Shown: positions 1-6,595 of the stretch, one piece after another
Layout: each line of letters begins with the position of its first letter
Numbering within the stretch: the first letter of the stretch is position 1
Notes under the pieces: model-generated
Seen by the model: only the letters and a program-made list of their open reading frames with translations
What the model was told of the DNA's origin: nothing
Databases searched by the model: none
Translations under genes and position numbers: made by a program
DNA from: CAYLPT01 sp964385645
GTDB lineage: Bacteria > Armatimonadota > Hebobacteria > Hebobacterales > Hebobacteraceae
Direction: 5' to 3'
Assembly (NCBI GenBank): GCA_964385645.1
Contig: CAYLPT010000056.1
Coordinates: 1 to 12,217 of the forward strand
DNA length: 12,217 bases

Positions 1-63
1 CATGATGACCGCCTGCACGGCATCGGCCCCCCCGCCTCTGTCGCTCCCGCGCTCGTCGAGCAT
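1..63 (-). CDS. Partial N-terminus, probable sugar-nucleotide pyrophosphorylase
   Basis: Only the first codons are inside the window. Read on the minus strand from the ATG at 63, the frame ends in the residues AVQAVIM and stays open to the edge. AVIMAGG-type starts are the usual N-terminus of nucleotidyltransferases such as ADP-glucose or mannose-1-phosphate pyrophosphorylases, but the diagnostic glycines lie outside the window. Two starts are possible. The ATG at 63 follows a purine-rich GGGGGAGG 11 bases after the upstream gene's stop. A GTG at 18 would give the more typical short start MQAVIM. Lying directly behind a glycogen-synthase-like glycosyltransferase on the same strand, it would make chemical sense as the enzyme supplying the activated sugar. 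The family call is inferred from about seven residues and the context. Confidence 0.45.
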   Translation of the reverse strand, partial: MLDERGSDRGGGADAVQAVIM

Positions 64-74
64 CTCCCTCCCCC

Positions 75-1364
75 TCAGCTTCGTTGGTGCATCTCGCGCC
101 CCGCCAGGTAGCGGGGCCGCACCGCCCAGGCCGGCCGGGCGCCCTCGGCGCCTGCCCCGGCCCCCGCCAGCACCTCCTCGTAGATCTCCAGGGTGCGCCG
201 GGCGATGGCCGGCCAGGAGTAGCGAACCTCGACCTCCCGGCGTCCCTCCCGCCGCAGGCGGGCCGCCAGCCCGGGGTCTCCCAGCACCTGGTTGATCCCC
301 CAGGCCAGAGACTCCGGGTTGTTCGCCCACGTGTGCAGCCCGGTGCGCCCGTGCTCCACTACCTCGCGGAAGCCGCCGATGTCGGAGCAGACCACCGGCA
401 CGCCGGCCGCCATCGCCTCCAGGGCCACGATCCCGAAGGGCTCGTACAGGCTGGGGAAGGCCGCCACCTCCGCCACCGCATACATCCTCGGGAGGTCCTC
501 CTCCGGCAGAAACCCCGTGAACACCACCTTGTGCCCGACCCCCAGCGCATGCGCGCGCCCCCGCAGGTCCGCCTCCCAGCCGCCCCCGCAGATCACCAGC
601 TTCGCCTCCGGGTGGGCGGCCAGCACCCTCGGCAGGGCGTCCACGAGCACCTCCAGGCCCTTCTCCCGCACCAGCCGCCCCACGAACAGCACGATCCGCT
701 CCCAGGGCGCCGCCCACCGGGAGCGGAACTCCGCTAGCTGCTCGGCCGCGCCCTCCCAGCGCACCCGACCCGGATCCACGCCATTGGGCACCACTCGCAG
801 CTTGTCCCGAGGGGTGGCCAGCACGTGGGCTACCTCATCCTCCATGTACCGCGAGCAGCAGATCACCCGCCAGGCCTCGTAGGTGAGCAGCCACTCCACG
901 GTGTGGATGTAGTGCTGGGTGGGGTCATGGATGCCGTGGTTGCGCCCGGCCTCGGTGCCGTGGATGGTGGCCACCATTGGCAGCTCCAGCCCGTGCTTGA
1001 GCGTGTGGGCGGCGAAGCCAACCAGCCAGTCGTGGGCATGGATGAGGTCCCACTCTCCCGGGCCGGCACGCAGAAGCCGCGTGAGGAGCGCGAAGTTGAG
1101 CTGGTGGATCTCCCCGATGAAGTCCCGCGCGCAGATGGGATCGGGCGCCGCGCGCAGGGCTCTCACGCTCCCCGGGCCGGCCTCCCGCTTCTCCTCGTCA
1201 GGCAGGCCAGGGTGGTGGGCGGTCAGCACATCCACCTCCAGGCCGGCCTCGGCCAGGGCCTGGGAGAGCTCAGTGACGTGGCGGCCCAGCCCCCCCACGA
1301 TGCGGGGGGGATACTCCCAGGACAGCATGAGGACCCGCCGTGCTCGTCCCTGCCCCTGCCTCAT
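75..1364 (-). CDS. GT4-family glycosyltransferase, glycogen-synthase-like
   Basis: A retaining glycosyltransferase of the GT-B fold, 429 residues, predicted cytoplasmic. The N-terminal domain opens with WEYPP (16-20) and the GGLG nucleotide-sugar loop (24-27), with HAHDW at 109-113. The C-terminal domain has PNGVD at 193-197, FVGRLVREKG at 227-236 and the EPFGIVALE motif, whose Glu308 and Glu316 form the GT4 E-x7-E pair. The WEYPPRIVGGLG start resembles GT4 glycogen or maltose-1-phosphate synthases, but donor and acceptor cannot be read from sequence. The ATG at 1364 was chosen because it overlaps the dciA stop as ATGA; a longer in-frame start at 1472 would run far into dciA. A sugar nucleotidyltransferase probably follows. 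The Gly/Ala-rich C-terminus looks like a flexible tail. Confidence 0.88.
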   Translation of the reverse strand: MRQGQGRARRVLMLSWEYPPRIVGGLGRHVTELSQALAEAGLEVDVLTAHHPGLPDEEKREAGPGSVRALRAAPDPICARDFIGEIHQLNFALLTRLLRAGPGEWDLIHAHDWLVGFAAHTLKHGLELPMVATIHGTEAGRNHGIHDPTQHYIHTVEWLLTYEAWRVICCSRYMEDEVAHVLATPRDKLRVVPNGVDPGRVRWEGAAEQLAEFRSRWAAPWERIVLFVGRLVREKGLEVLVDALPRVLAAHPEAKLVICGGGWEADLRGRAHALGVGHKVVFTGFLPEEDLPRMYAVAEVAAFPSLYEPFGIVALEAMAAGVPVVCSDIGGFREVVEHGRTGLHTWANNPESLAWGINQVLGDPGLAARLRREGRREVEVRYSWPAIARRTLEIYEEVLAGAGAGAEGARPAWAVRPRYLAGREMHQRS

Positions 1365-1954
1365 CGCCGGCCCCGCCGCCCCCGGTGCAGACAGGAGGCG
1401 CACCAGCGCTTGCCGATGCGCTGCCAGTTCCCGCACCGGCGGCACCGCCTCCACCCGGTGCGGCGCCGCCACTCGCCCATGCGGGCGAGGGCCGCGAAGG
1501 CCCGCTCGGCCCGCGCCCGCAGCGCGGGGTCCTCGATGTGCTCGGCGGCGGCCCGGGCGGCCCGCTCCTGACGGCCAGTGAGGACGATGTCCGCCGGCCG
1601 GGGCTCAGCGGCACGGGCCGGCCGGCGCCGCCGCACCCCGGAGCGGAAGTGCAGGTCTCGGATGACACCCGGGCCCAGGCGGGCGGCGAGACGGTCGAGG
1701 AGCTCCCGGGTGCGCATCTGCAGCTCCTGGGCCCAGGCCGGCGTATCGGCGGCGATGATGAGCACGCCGTCCCGCACCACCTCGGGTCGGGAGTGGGCGG
1801 CTATCAGGGGCCCTGCCACCTCGGGCCAGAGGGCGAGCGCGCGCTGCTCCCGCAGGCGCGGCCCCAGGTCGAGGTTCGTCAGTATGCCCTCCAGGAGGCG
1901 ACCCAGGGATGCCTGCCCGCGCGCGCCGCGGCCAGGGCTAGACGATCGCGCCAT
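1361..1954 (-). CDS. dciA: DciA-like DUF721 protein with C-terminal zinc-ribbon motif
   Basis: DUF721/DciA proteins take part in loading or operating the replicative helicase DnaB in bacteria that lack DnaC or DnaI. This 197-residue protein has the domain at about 15-105, with LWPEVAG around 42-48 and the strand-rich GVLIIAADTPAWAQELQM (63-80). A basic linker and a helical Arg/Ala-rich stretch follow. The last 30 residues hold two Cys pairs, CRRC (171-174) and CASC (185-188), spaced like a small zinc ribbon and embedded in Arg-rich sequence. The ATG at 1954 lies inside the end of recF (17-base overlap) and is preceded by GAGGTG at a good distance, which decides the start. The position after recF is typical. 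The family call is firm; the zinc binding is inferred from Cys spacing. Confidence 0.85.
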   Translation of the reverse strand: MARSSSPGRGARGQASLGRLLEGILTNLDLGPRLREQRALALWPEVAGPLIAAHSRPEVVRDGVLIIAADTPAWAQELQMRTRELLDRLAARLGPGVIRDLHFRSGVRRRRPARAAEPRPADIVLTGRQERAARAAAEHIEDPALRARAERAFAALARMGEWRRRTGWRRCRRCGNWQRIGKRWCASCLHRGRRGRR

Positions 1955-3077
1955 CACGCACCTCGAAGAGCCGGCAGGACGCGCCCGCGGCCTCCGGCAG
2001 GTCGGCCGCGTCGCAGCAGGTGATGAGCACCTGCTCGGCGGCCGCGGCGGCGTGCAGCACGCCCTGCCGGTAGCGCGCATCCAGCTCCGAGAGTATGTCG
2101 TCCAGCAGCATCACCGGCCGTCTCCCGGTCTCCGCCTCGATCACCGCCGCCAGCCCCATGCGAAGGGCCGCTGCACAGGCCCGCTGCTCGCCCTGGGACC
2201 CATACAGGCGCACCGGCCGCCCCCGCAGCAGCAGCTCCACATCATCCCGGTGGGGGCCTTGGCCGGTGACCCCGTACGCGATGTCCTCCTTGCGCCGCTC
2301 TCGCAGCGCCCCCTCGATGCTTCCTGCGACTTCTTCTACCAGTCGCCGGCGCTCCTCCTCCGTGCCCACGCGCCAATGTTCCTCCGGCACCGCAATGGCG
2401 GGCCGATAGGCCAGCGCCAGCACGCCGCCGGGCTCTCCGCTCAGGCGAGCGTAGGCGGCCGCGGCCTGGGGCGCGAGCGCGGCGACGAAGTCGGCCCGAC
2501 CCACCATCACCCGCGCCCCGTAGCGCGCGAGGCTGCGGTCCCACGGCTCCAGCGCGCCGGCCGCCGCGCCTGGCCGGAGGTCCTTGAGCAGCCGGTTGCG
2601 CTGGTCGAGCGTCCGGCGGTAGCGCGCCAGGCTGAAGTAGTACCCCCGGTCAATCGCCCCGATCTCCGCGTCCAGCAGCCGCCTGCGGCCCCCCGGCTCT
2701 CCCCTCACCACCTCGATATCCCGGGTCGAGAAGTGGACCACCGGGGCCAGCCCGATGAGATCCGCGCGCCGCCTGGGCGCGCCCCCGACCTTCAGGCGGC
2801 GCTCCCCCCGGCGGCTCAGGCCGACCTCAATCCTGACCCCTCCCCCCTCGCCGGCGAAGGTCGCGGCCAGATACGCGTGCTCGCACCCGTGCCGGATGGT
2901 CTCCTCGATCGTGCGCGCCCGCGGGGGCTCGCCCACGGCCGCCAGGTGAACCGCCTCCAGGAGGTTGGTCTTCCCGGCGCCGTTGGGTCCGTGAAACACC
3001 ACCAGCCCGGACTCCAGGGCGAGGTCCAACCGCTCCCAGTTGCGGAAATCCCGCAGCCGCAGCCGCGCCAGGTGCAT
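1938..3077 (-). CDS. recF: RecF, recombination and gap-repair ATPase
   Basis: RecF is an SMC-like ABC ATPase that works with RecO and RecR to load RecA at single-strand gaps. It is 379 residues, the usual length. Visible motifs are the N-terminal LRDFRNWE (8-15), Walker A GPNGAGKT (30-37), the ABC signature region YGSQGEQRA (292-300), and Walker B VMLLDDILSELD (322-333) with the acidic pair and D-loop. The ATG at 3077 was chosen over an in-frame GTG at 3086 because it gives the canonical RecF N-terminus and has GGTGA, matching the end of the Shine-Dalgarno consensus, five bases upstream. It lies 94 bases after dnaN, with no obvious terminator between, and overlaps dciA, so all three are probably cotranscribed. 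Confidence 0.95.
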   Translation of the reverse strand: MHLARLRLRDFRNWERLDLALESGLVVFHGPNGAGKTNLLEAVHLAAVGEPPRARTIEETIRHGCEHAYLAATFAGEGGGVRIEVGLSRRGERRLKVGGAPRRRADLIGLAPVVHFSTRDIEVVRGEPGGRRRLLDAEIGAIDRGYYFSLARYRRTLDQRNRLLKDLRPGAAAGALEPWDRSLARYGARVMVGRADFVAALAPQAAAAYARLSGEPGGVLALAYRPAIAVPEEHWRVGTEEERRRLVEEVAGSIEGALRERRKEDIAYGVTGQGPHRDDVELLLRGRPVRLYGSQGEQRACAAALRMGLAAVIEAETGRRPVMLLDDILSELDARYRQGVLHAAAAAEQVLITCCDAADLPEAAGASCRLFEVRDGAIV

Positions 3078-3171
3078 TCCGGTCACCGCCGCTGGACGCG
3101 GGACCGGTGCCGCCCCGGCCGCCCCGTCCGTGTCATCCCCGCTCCGGGCGAGTCGGCCCGTCCCCCGTCGC

Positions 3172-4350
3172 TCACAACTGCATCGGCATCACGATGTACA
3201 GGTAGTCCGGGTCGTCGGCCGCCTTCAGCACCCCCTGGCTGAGCTGCCCAGTCAGCTCCCAGACCACCGTCTCACACTCCATGACCCCTAGCACATCGCT
3301 CAGATACTCGGCGTTGAAGGCGATCTCGATGTCCTCACCCTCCAGCGTGGCCGCCAGCTCCTCGTGCGCCCGGCCCACATCCCCGCTCTCGGCGCTGATC
3401 GTCAGCAGGCCCTCCTGAGTCCGGAAGACCAGCTTGCTGGCCTCCGCCCGGGCCACGATCGCCGCCCGGCGGATAGCGGCCTCCAGGTCGGCCCGGTTGA
3501 CTACGATGCGCCGATTGCTTTCGGTGGGGATGATGCGCTCGTAGTTCGGGTACTGCCCGGCGATCAGGCGGGACACGAGCGTGTATGGACCCACCTCGAA
3601 CTCGATCTGGCTGTAGGCCGCCTCTGCCTCCTGCCGCTCCCGTGCCTGACCGACGCCTCCCTCTTGCCTCTGGTCGCCCACGCGGACCTTCACCGGAGTC
3701 TCCTCGGCCCCGGGATCAAGCATCCGGCTCAGCTCCTGGAGCGCCCGCGCCGGGATGATCGCTCGCCAGGTCTCCTCCGCCGTGGACAGCTTCAGCGCCT
3801 CCGCCGGCGCGGTCTTCACCGCCAGGCGATAGCTGTCCGTGGCGACCATCTTCACCACATCCCCATCTCGCCGCATCAACACTCCGGTGAGGATAGCCCT
3901 GGTCTCGTCACCGGAGGCCGCGAAGATGGTGCTGCGGATGAGTTCTCGCATACCGGCCTGGGAGACCTCGAAGCTGATCTCACCAGACACTTCGGGCAAC
4001 GCCGGGTACTCCTCCGCGGGCAGACCATTGATGGTGTACTCGGAGCGGCCGCAACTCAGGTGAAGCAGGCTCTGGTCCCGCCGTTCCAGCCGGATGGTCG
4101 CGTCAGGGAGGCTGGCCACCACATCGCTGAGCACCCTTGCAGGCACTGTGAGCGCGCCCTCCTCCTCCGCCTCGATGGCCACCATGCTCTCCGCGCCGAT
4201 CTCCATGTCGTAGGTCACGACTCGGAGCTGGCCCTGGCGCGCCTCCAGCAGAACGTTGCTCAGGATGGGGAGGGTCGTCCTGCCCGAGACCACCCGCCCC
4301 ACATGCTGAAGCGCCTCATGAAGCACTCGCCGATTGCAGGTGATCCTCAC
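3172..4350 (-). CDS. dnaN: DNA polymerase III beta subunit (sliding clamp)
   Basis: The ring-shaped processivity clamp, 392 residues, somewhat longer than the usual 365-380. The three-domain fold is recognisable: TTLPILSNVLLEA (25-37) in domain 1, MVATDSYRLAV (168-178) and the RLIAGQYPNYERIIP stretch (261-275) in domain 2, and the C-terminal YIVMPMQL (385-392), which forms part of the pocket that binds clamp partners. The extra length is largely a charged, Gln/Glu/Arg-rich insertion at about 226-246, between two domain 2 strands. It interrupts no conserved motif. The start is GTG at 4350, giving the standard MRITCNRRVLHEALQ N-terminus, with AGGGGGAAAGG just upstream. It lies 336 bases after dnaA and may be transcribed from the dnaA promoter, since no strong promoter is visible in the gap. 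Confidence 0.95.
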   Translation of the reverse strand: MRITCNRRVLHEALQHVGRVVSGRTTLPILSNVLLEARQGQLRVVTYDMEIGAESMVAIEAEEEGALTVPARVLSDVVASLPDATIRLERRDQSLLHLSCGRSEYTINGLPAEEYPALPEVSGEISFEVSQAGMRELIRSTIFAASGDETRAILTGVLMRRDGDVVKMVATDSYRLAVKTAPAEALKLSTAEETWRAIIPARALQELSRMLDPGAEETPVKVRVGDQRQEGGVGQARERQEAEAAYSQIEFEVGPYTLVSRLIAGQYPNYERIIPTESNRRIVVNRADLEAAIRRAAIVARAEASKLVFRTQEGLLTISAESGDVGRAHEELAATLEGEDIEIAFNAEYLSDVLGVMECETVVWELTGQLSQGVLKAADDPDYLYIVMPMQL

Positions 4351-4686
4351 TCGCCTTTCCCCCTGTCAGCAGCCTGTCTTGCCCAGCCGGCCCACCTGGC
4401 GTGCCCCGCCGCGAGCCGGCGTCTGTGTTCTCTTCCGCCCTCCGTTTCCCTCTCCGGTCCGGTTCCGGGGAAGCCTGGCCGGGGGAGCGGCCCCTATCTC
4501 AATAGAGAAGACTCCTGATGATAGTAACGGCCGTGGGTCCGGGGAAAAGGCCGACCGGGCACGCTGGCAGCGAGCCATTCTCTCCTGAATGAGAGAGCGG
4601 CGGCTTGTGGATGCATGTGGGAAAGAGGGGGCTTGTCCACTGAGGGTCCGGGAGGGACGCCGGCCCACACCGAGTGCACAGGGTAG
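4351..4686. other. dnaA-dnaN intergenic region, secondary oriC candidate
   Basis: No gene is supported in these 336 bases. The half next to dnaA carries sites one or two changes outside a strict DnaA box: TGTGGATGC (4606-4614), TGTGGGAAA (4616-4624) and TTGTCCACT (4633-4641). There is a hairpin-forming TCTCTC/GAGAGA pair (4579-4596) and a less GC-rich patch around 4494-4530 containing TGATGATAGTAA. In many bacteria this gap holds the unwinding site. Here the boxes are weak, so it could be only a leader for dnaN. A poor promoter-like match (TATCAT, complement of 4518-4523) faces dnaN, without a convincing -35. Confidence 0.35.
4579..4596. repeat. Small inverted repeat TCTCTC/GAGAGA
   Basis: Six perfectly paired bases (4579-4584 with 4591-4596) enclose a six-base loop, and a G-T wobble can extend the stem. 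No T-run follows on either strand, so it does not look like an intrinsic terminator. It sits just beside the weak DnaA-box-like sites in the dnaA-dnaN gap. Confidence 0.4.
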
Positions 4687-6075
4687 TCAGCCCTGTGTGC
4701 GCAGCTTCGCGCCGAGTTCGGCGACGAGGGCGCGGACACTCTCGTCGGCCAGTTGGTCGCGGATCTTTGCACACGAGTGAATGACGGTGGAGTGGTCCTT
4801 GCCGCCAAAGGCGCGCGCGATGCTGGGGTAGGAGGCGTTGAGAAGCTCTCGGCACAGGTACATAGCGATCTGGCGAGGGTAGACCAGCTCCCGCGTGCGC
4901 CGGCGGGAGGTGAGCTCGGTAACGGTCAGGTTGAAGTGCTCGGCCACGAGCTGCTGGATGGCGGAGATGCTGAGGGGCCGGTGATCGGCCTCGAGGGAGT
5001 GATCGCGAAGCTGCTCGGCGGCCAGAGAGAGGGTGATCTCCTGCTTGGTCAAGGAGGCGGCGGCGAGGACCGACACCAGGGCGCCCTCCAGGACGCGGAT
5101 GTTGGACCTCACCATGCGCGCGATATAGTGCAGCACCTCCTCCGGCATGTGGACGCCCTCGGCTTGGGCCTTGCGCGCGAGGATCGCCATGCGAGTCTCG
5201 AGATCAGGGGGCTTGATGTCAGCGATCAGTCCCCACTCGAAGCGGGACCGCAGCCGATCGTCCATCACCTGGAGTTCCTTCGGGGGGCGGTCGCTGGTGA
5301 TCACCACCTGGCGGCCAGTCTCGCACAGAGTGTTGAACACCTGGAAGAACTCGGCCTCGGTGCGCTCCTTGGAGGCGATGAACTGGATGTCGTCCACCAG
5401 CCATAGGTCCACGCTGCTGTACTTGCGGCGGAAGGCCGCGAAGCGGTCGTCGCGGATGGAGGAGACGACGTGAAACGTGAAGGTGTCGCCGGAGACGTAC
5501 TCGATGCGAAGCTCGGGATGGTCGCCGGCCACCTGGTGGCCGATGGCCTGCATGAGATGCGTCTTGCCCAGCCCCACGCCGCCGTAGACAAACAGAGGGT
5601 TGTAGGCTCCCGCGGGGGCGCGGGCCACCGCCAGGGCGGCGGCCTGGGCGAACTGGTTGCTCTTGCCGACGACGAAGTTGTCGAAGGTGTAGCGGGGGTT
5701 GAGGGGAGTGCTCGCCAGCTCCTCGCCCCCCCGCCGGGGGGGCCTGGCGCCCGGGGAGCCGGCGGGCCGGTGGGCCGAGCGGGGGGAGCCACTGTGCTCG
5801 CCGAGCTCAAATCCCATCTGCGCGAGCTCGAAGCGGACCGCCAGGTCCTGCCCGGTGACCTGCTTGAGGGCGCCCTCGATGGCCCTCGTGCCTCGCTTCT
5901 CCAGCCAGTCGCGGGCGAACTCGGTGGCGACCACCAGTTCCAGCCCGCGCTCGCTGAGGGCCTTGGGCTTCACCTGTTTGATGGGGCTCTGGAATGAGGG
6001 TCGGGAGGCCTTCTTGCCGAGGACCTCCAGCACCTGCTGCCACACCTCCTCCACCGTAGGCCGCGCCTCGCTCAT
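4687..6075 (-). CDS. dnaA: DnaA, chromosomal replication initiator
   Basis: The AAA+ ATPase that binds DnaA boxes and opens the origin. It is 462 residues, a normal length. Domain I spans about 5-85. A short Gly/Pro/Arg-rich linker (about 92-125) is domain II. The ATPase core begins at NPRYTFDNFVVGKSNQ (126-141), with Walker A GGVGLGKT (165-172), Walker B LWLVDDIQFI (224-233) and sensor-type STSD-like VVITSDRPP (257-265). Domain IV has RELVYPRQIAMYLCREL (395-411) and the DNA-binding signature GGKDHSTVIHSCAKI (424-438). The ATG at 6075 has AAGGGGAG upstream. It is transcribed away from rpmH with a long leader that contains a perfect DnaA box, so autoregulation is plausible. No key residue is missing. 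Confidence 0.97.
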   Translation of the reverse strand: MSEARPTVEEVWQQVLEVLGKKASRPSFQSPIKQVKPKALSERGLELVVATEFARDWLEKRGTRAIEGALKQVTGQDLAVRFELAQMGFELGEHSGSPRSAHRPAGSPGARPPRRGGEELASTPLNPRYTFDNFVVGKSNQFAQAAALAVARAPAGAYNPLFVYGGVGLGKTHLMQAIGHQVAGDHPELRIEYVSGDTFTFHVVSSIRDDRFAAFRRKYSSVDLWLVDDIQFIASKERTEAEFFQVFNTLCETGRQVVITSDRPPKELQVMDDRLRSRFEWGLIADIKPPDLETRMAILARKAQAEGVHMPEEVLHYIARMVRSNIRVLEGALVSVLAAASLTKQEITLSLAAEQLRDHSLEADHRPLSISAIQQLVAEHFNLTVTELTSRRRTRELVYPRQIAMYLCRELLNASYPSIARAFGGKDHSTVIHSCAKIRDQLADESVRALVAELGAKLRTQG

Positions 6076-6119
6076 GCCTCTCCCCTTCGTCTCGTGCCGT
6101 CGTCGGTCCCGCGGACGGT

Positions 6120-6145
6120 CCTCGCCCGATCAGGACCGGGCGAGG
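6120..6145. repeat. 9-bp perfect hairpin in the dnaA leader
   Basis: CCTCGCCCG (6120-6128) pairs exactly with CGGGCGAGG (6137-6145) across an eight-base loop. It lies about 45 bases upstream of the dnaA ATG and would form in the dnaA transcript. No U-run follows in the direction of dnaA transcription, so it is not a standard terminator. It could affect translation or mRNA stability, or act as a structural element of the origin. Confidence 0.55.
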
Positions 6146-6152
6146 GAGGGGT

Positions 6153-6168
6153 ATCCCCAGGCGGGGAT
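6153..6168. repeat. 6-bp hairpin ATCCCC-AGGC-GGGGAT
   Basis: ATCCCC (6153-6158) and GGGGAT (6163-6168) are perfect complements around the loop AGGC. This second hairpin of the dnaA leader begins eight bases beyond the larger one, and a DnaA-box-like site starts six bases after it. Confidence 0.45.
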
Positions 6169-6173
6169 CGGAA

Positions 6174-6182
6174 TGTGGATTG
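6174..6182 (-). promoter_or_regulatory. Near-consensus DnaA box CAATCCACA
   Basis: The minus strand reads CAATCCACA, matching TTATCCACA at seven of nine positions, including the whole ATCCACA core. The same nonamer occurs in the opposite orientation at 6326, which makes chance somewhat less likely. Confidence 0.4.
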
Positions 6183-6325
6183 TGCGGCCGTCGGCGAAGC
6201 TGGTGGAGGATGAATGATGTGATGCGTGCTGGCTTTTCTGTCGGTTCGCCGTTGAGCCCTCGCCCGGATGGTGCCCCGCTGCAAGCCGCAATGACCCGAA
6301 AAAGGCAGCCGCTAGGCGACCGCGC

Positions 6326-6334
6326 CAATCCACA
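6326..6334 (+). promoter_or_regulatory. Near-consensus DnaA box CAATCCACA
   Basis: The plus strand reads CAATCCACA, identical to the minus-strand site at 6174-6182. It lies 14 bases before the perfect box, which points the other way, so the two form an inverted pair inside the dnaA leader. Confidence 0.45.
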
Positions 6335-6348
6335 ACCGTATCAACACC

Positions 6349-6357
6349 TGTGGATAA
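6349..6357 (-). promoter_or_regulatory. Perfect DnaA box TTATCCACA
   Basis: TGTGGATAA on the plus strand is the exact complement of the consensus nonamer TTATCCACA. It lies about 55 bases downstream of the predicted dnaA transcription start, a position suited to origin binding, to repression of dnaA by its own product, or both. In DNA this GC-rich, an exact match in a non-coding gap beside dnaA is unlikely to be accidental. Confidence 0.8.
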
Positions 6358-6418
6358 CCAGGCGTTGCTCCCGACCCTCCCGGGCTCCCCACAATCACGC
6401 CCGAATCCAACGCCGGCG

Positions 6419-6447
6419 AGTATAGCACGACCCGCCCTCCTTGGCAA
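6419..6447 (-). promoter_or_regulatory. Predicted dnaA promoter (extended -10)
   Basis: On the minus strand the -35 element TTGCCA (6447-6442, five of six to TTGACA) is followed after 17 bases by TATACT (6424-6419, five of six to TATAAT), which is preceded by TGC to make an extended -10. Transcription would start near 6412, leaving a dnaA leader of about 340 bases that includes the DnaA boxes and hairpins. Read by eye only, but both spacing and matches are good. Confidence 0.7.
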
Positions 6448-6472
6448 GAGAAATCTTCCGATCCTCGCCAAG
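6440..6472. repeat. Inverted repeat overlapping the dnaA -35 element
   Basis: CTTGGCAAG (6440-6448) and CTCGCCAAG (6464-6472) are inverted copies with one mismatch in nine, separated by 15 bases. The left arm covers the predicted dnaA -35 element. The centres are 24 bases apart, roughly two helical turns, as expected for a dimeric repressor or activator site. No regulator is identified. Confidence 0.4.
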
Positions 6473-6527
6473 TGATATCTCGCTCTACAAGCAGGCGCTC
6501 TGAAGCGACCCTGAGATTGCCCATCTC

Positions 6528-6557
6528 TTGCCCCCGGTCGGCGCGCTGTGCTATAAT
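6528..6557 (+). promoter_or_regulatory. Predicted rpmH operon promoter (extended -10)
   Basis: TTGCCC (6528-6533, four of six to TTGACA) and a perfect TATAAT (6552-6557) are 18 bases apart, and TGC directly before the -10 makes it an extended -10. The predicted start is near 6564, giving an rpmH leader of about 70 bases. A perfect TATAAT is conspicuous in such GC-rich DNA and suits a strongly expressed ribosomal protein operon. Confidence 0.8.
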
Positions 6558-6574
6558 TGGCCCAACCAGAGGCC

Positions 6575-6595
6575 CCCGGCGGCCCGCCCGCCGGG
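6575..6595 (+). repeat. All-GC 8-bp hairpin in the rpmH leader
   Basis: CCCGGCGG (6575-6582) pairs perfectly with CCGCCGGG (6588-6595) around a five-base loop. It starts about ten bases after the predicted transcription start and ends 40 bases before the rpmH start codon. No T-run follows. It may stabilise the 5' end of the mRNA or take part in control of L34 synthesis. Confidence 0.5.

Noticed and set aside
1365..1472. Extended N-terminus for the glycosyltransferase
   Set aside because: The extra 36 residues lie within dciA, contain no motif, and the ATG at 1364 gives a typical GT4 start with an ATGA overlap.
1578..3242. Long plus-strand open frame opposite recF and dciA
   Set aside because: Its translation is low-complexity Arg/Pro/Ala sequence with no recognisable motif, and the opposite strand encodes clear RecF and DciA. 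Stop codons are rare in all frames in DNA this GC-rich.
3364..4518. Plus-strand open frame opposite dnaN
   Set aside because: It is antisense to a conserved clamp gene and its translation has no domain signature.
4516..4527. DnaA-trio-like repeat TGATGATAGTAA
   Set aside because: Only two units fit the trio pattern, and the nearest box-like site is about 80 bases away, whereas trios normally lie close to a DnaA box.
4518..4549. Possible dnaN promoter
   Set aside because: The -10-like TATCAT (complement of 4518-4523) has only a three-of-six -35 match at the right distance, too weak to list as a feature.
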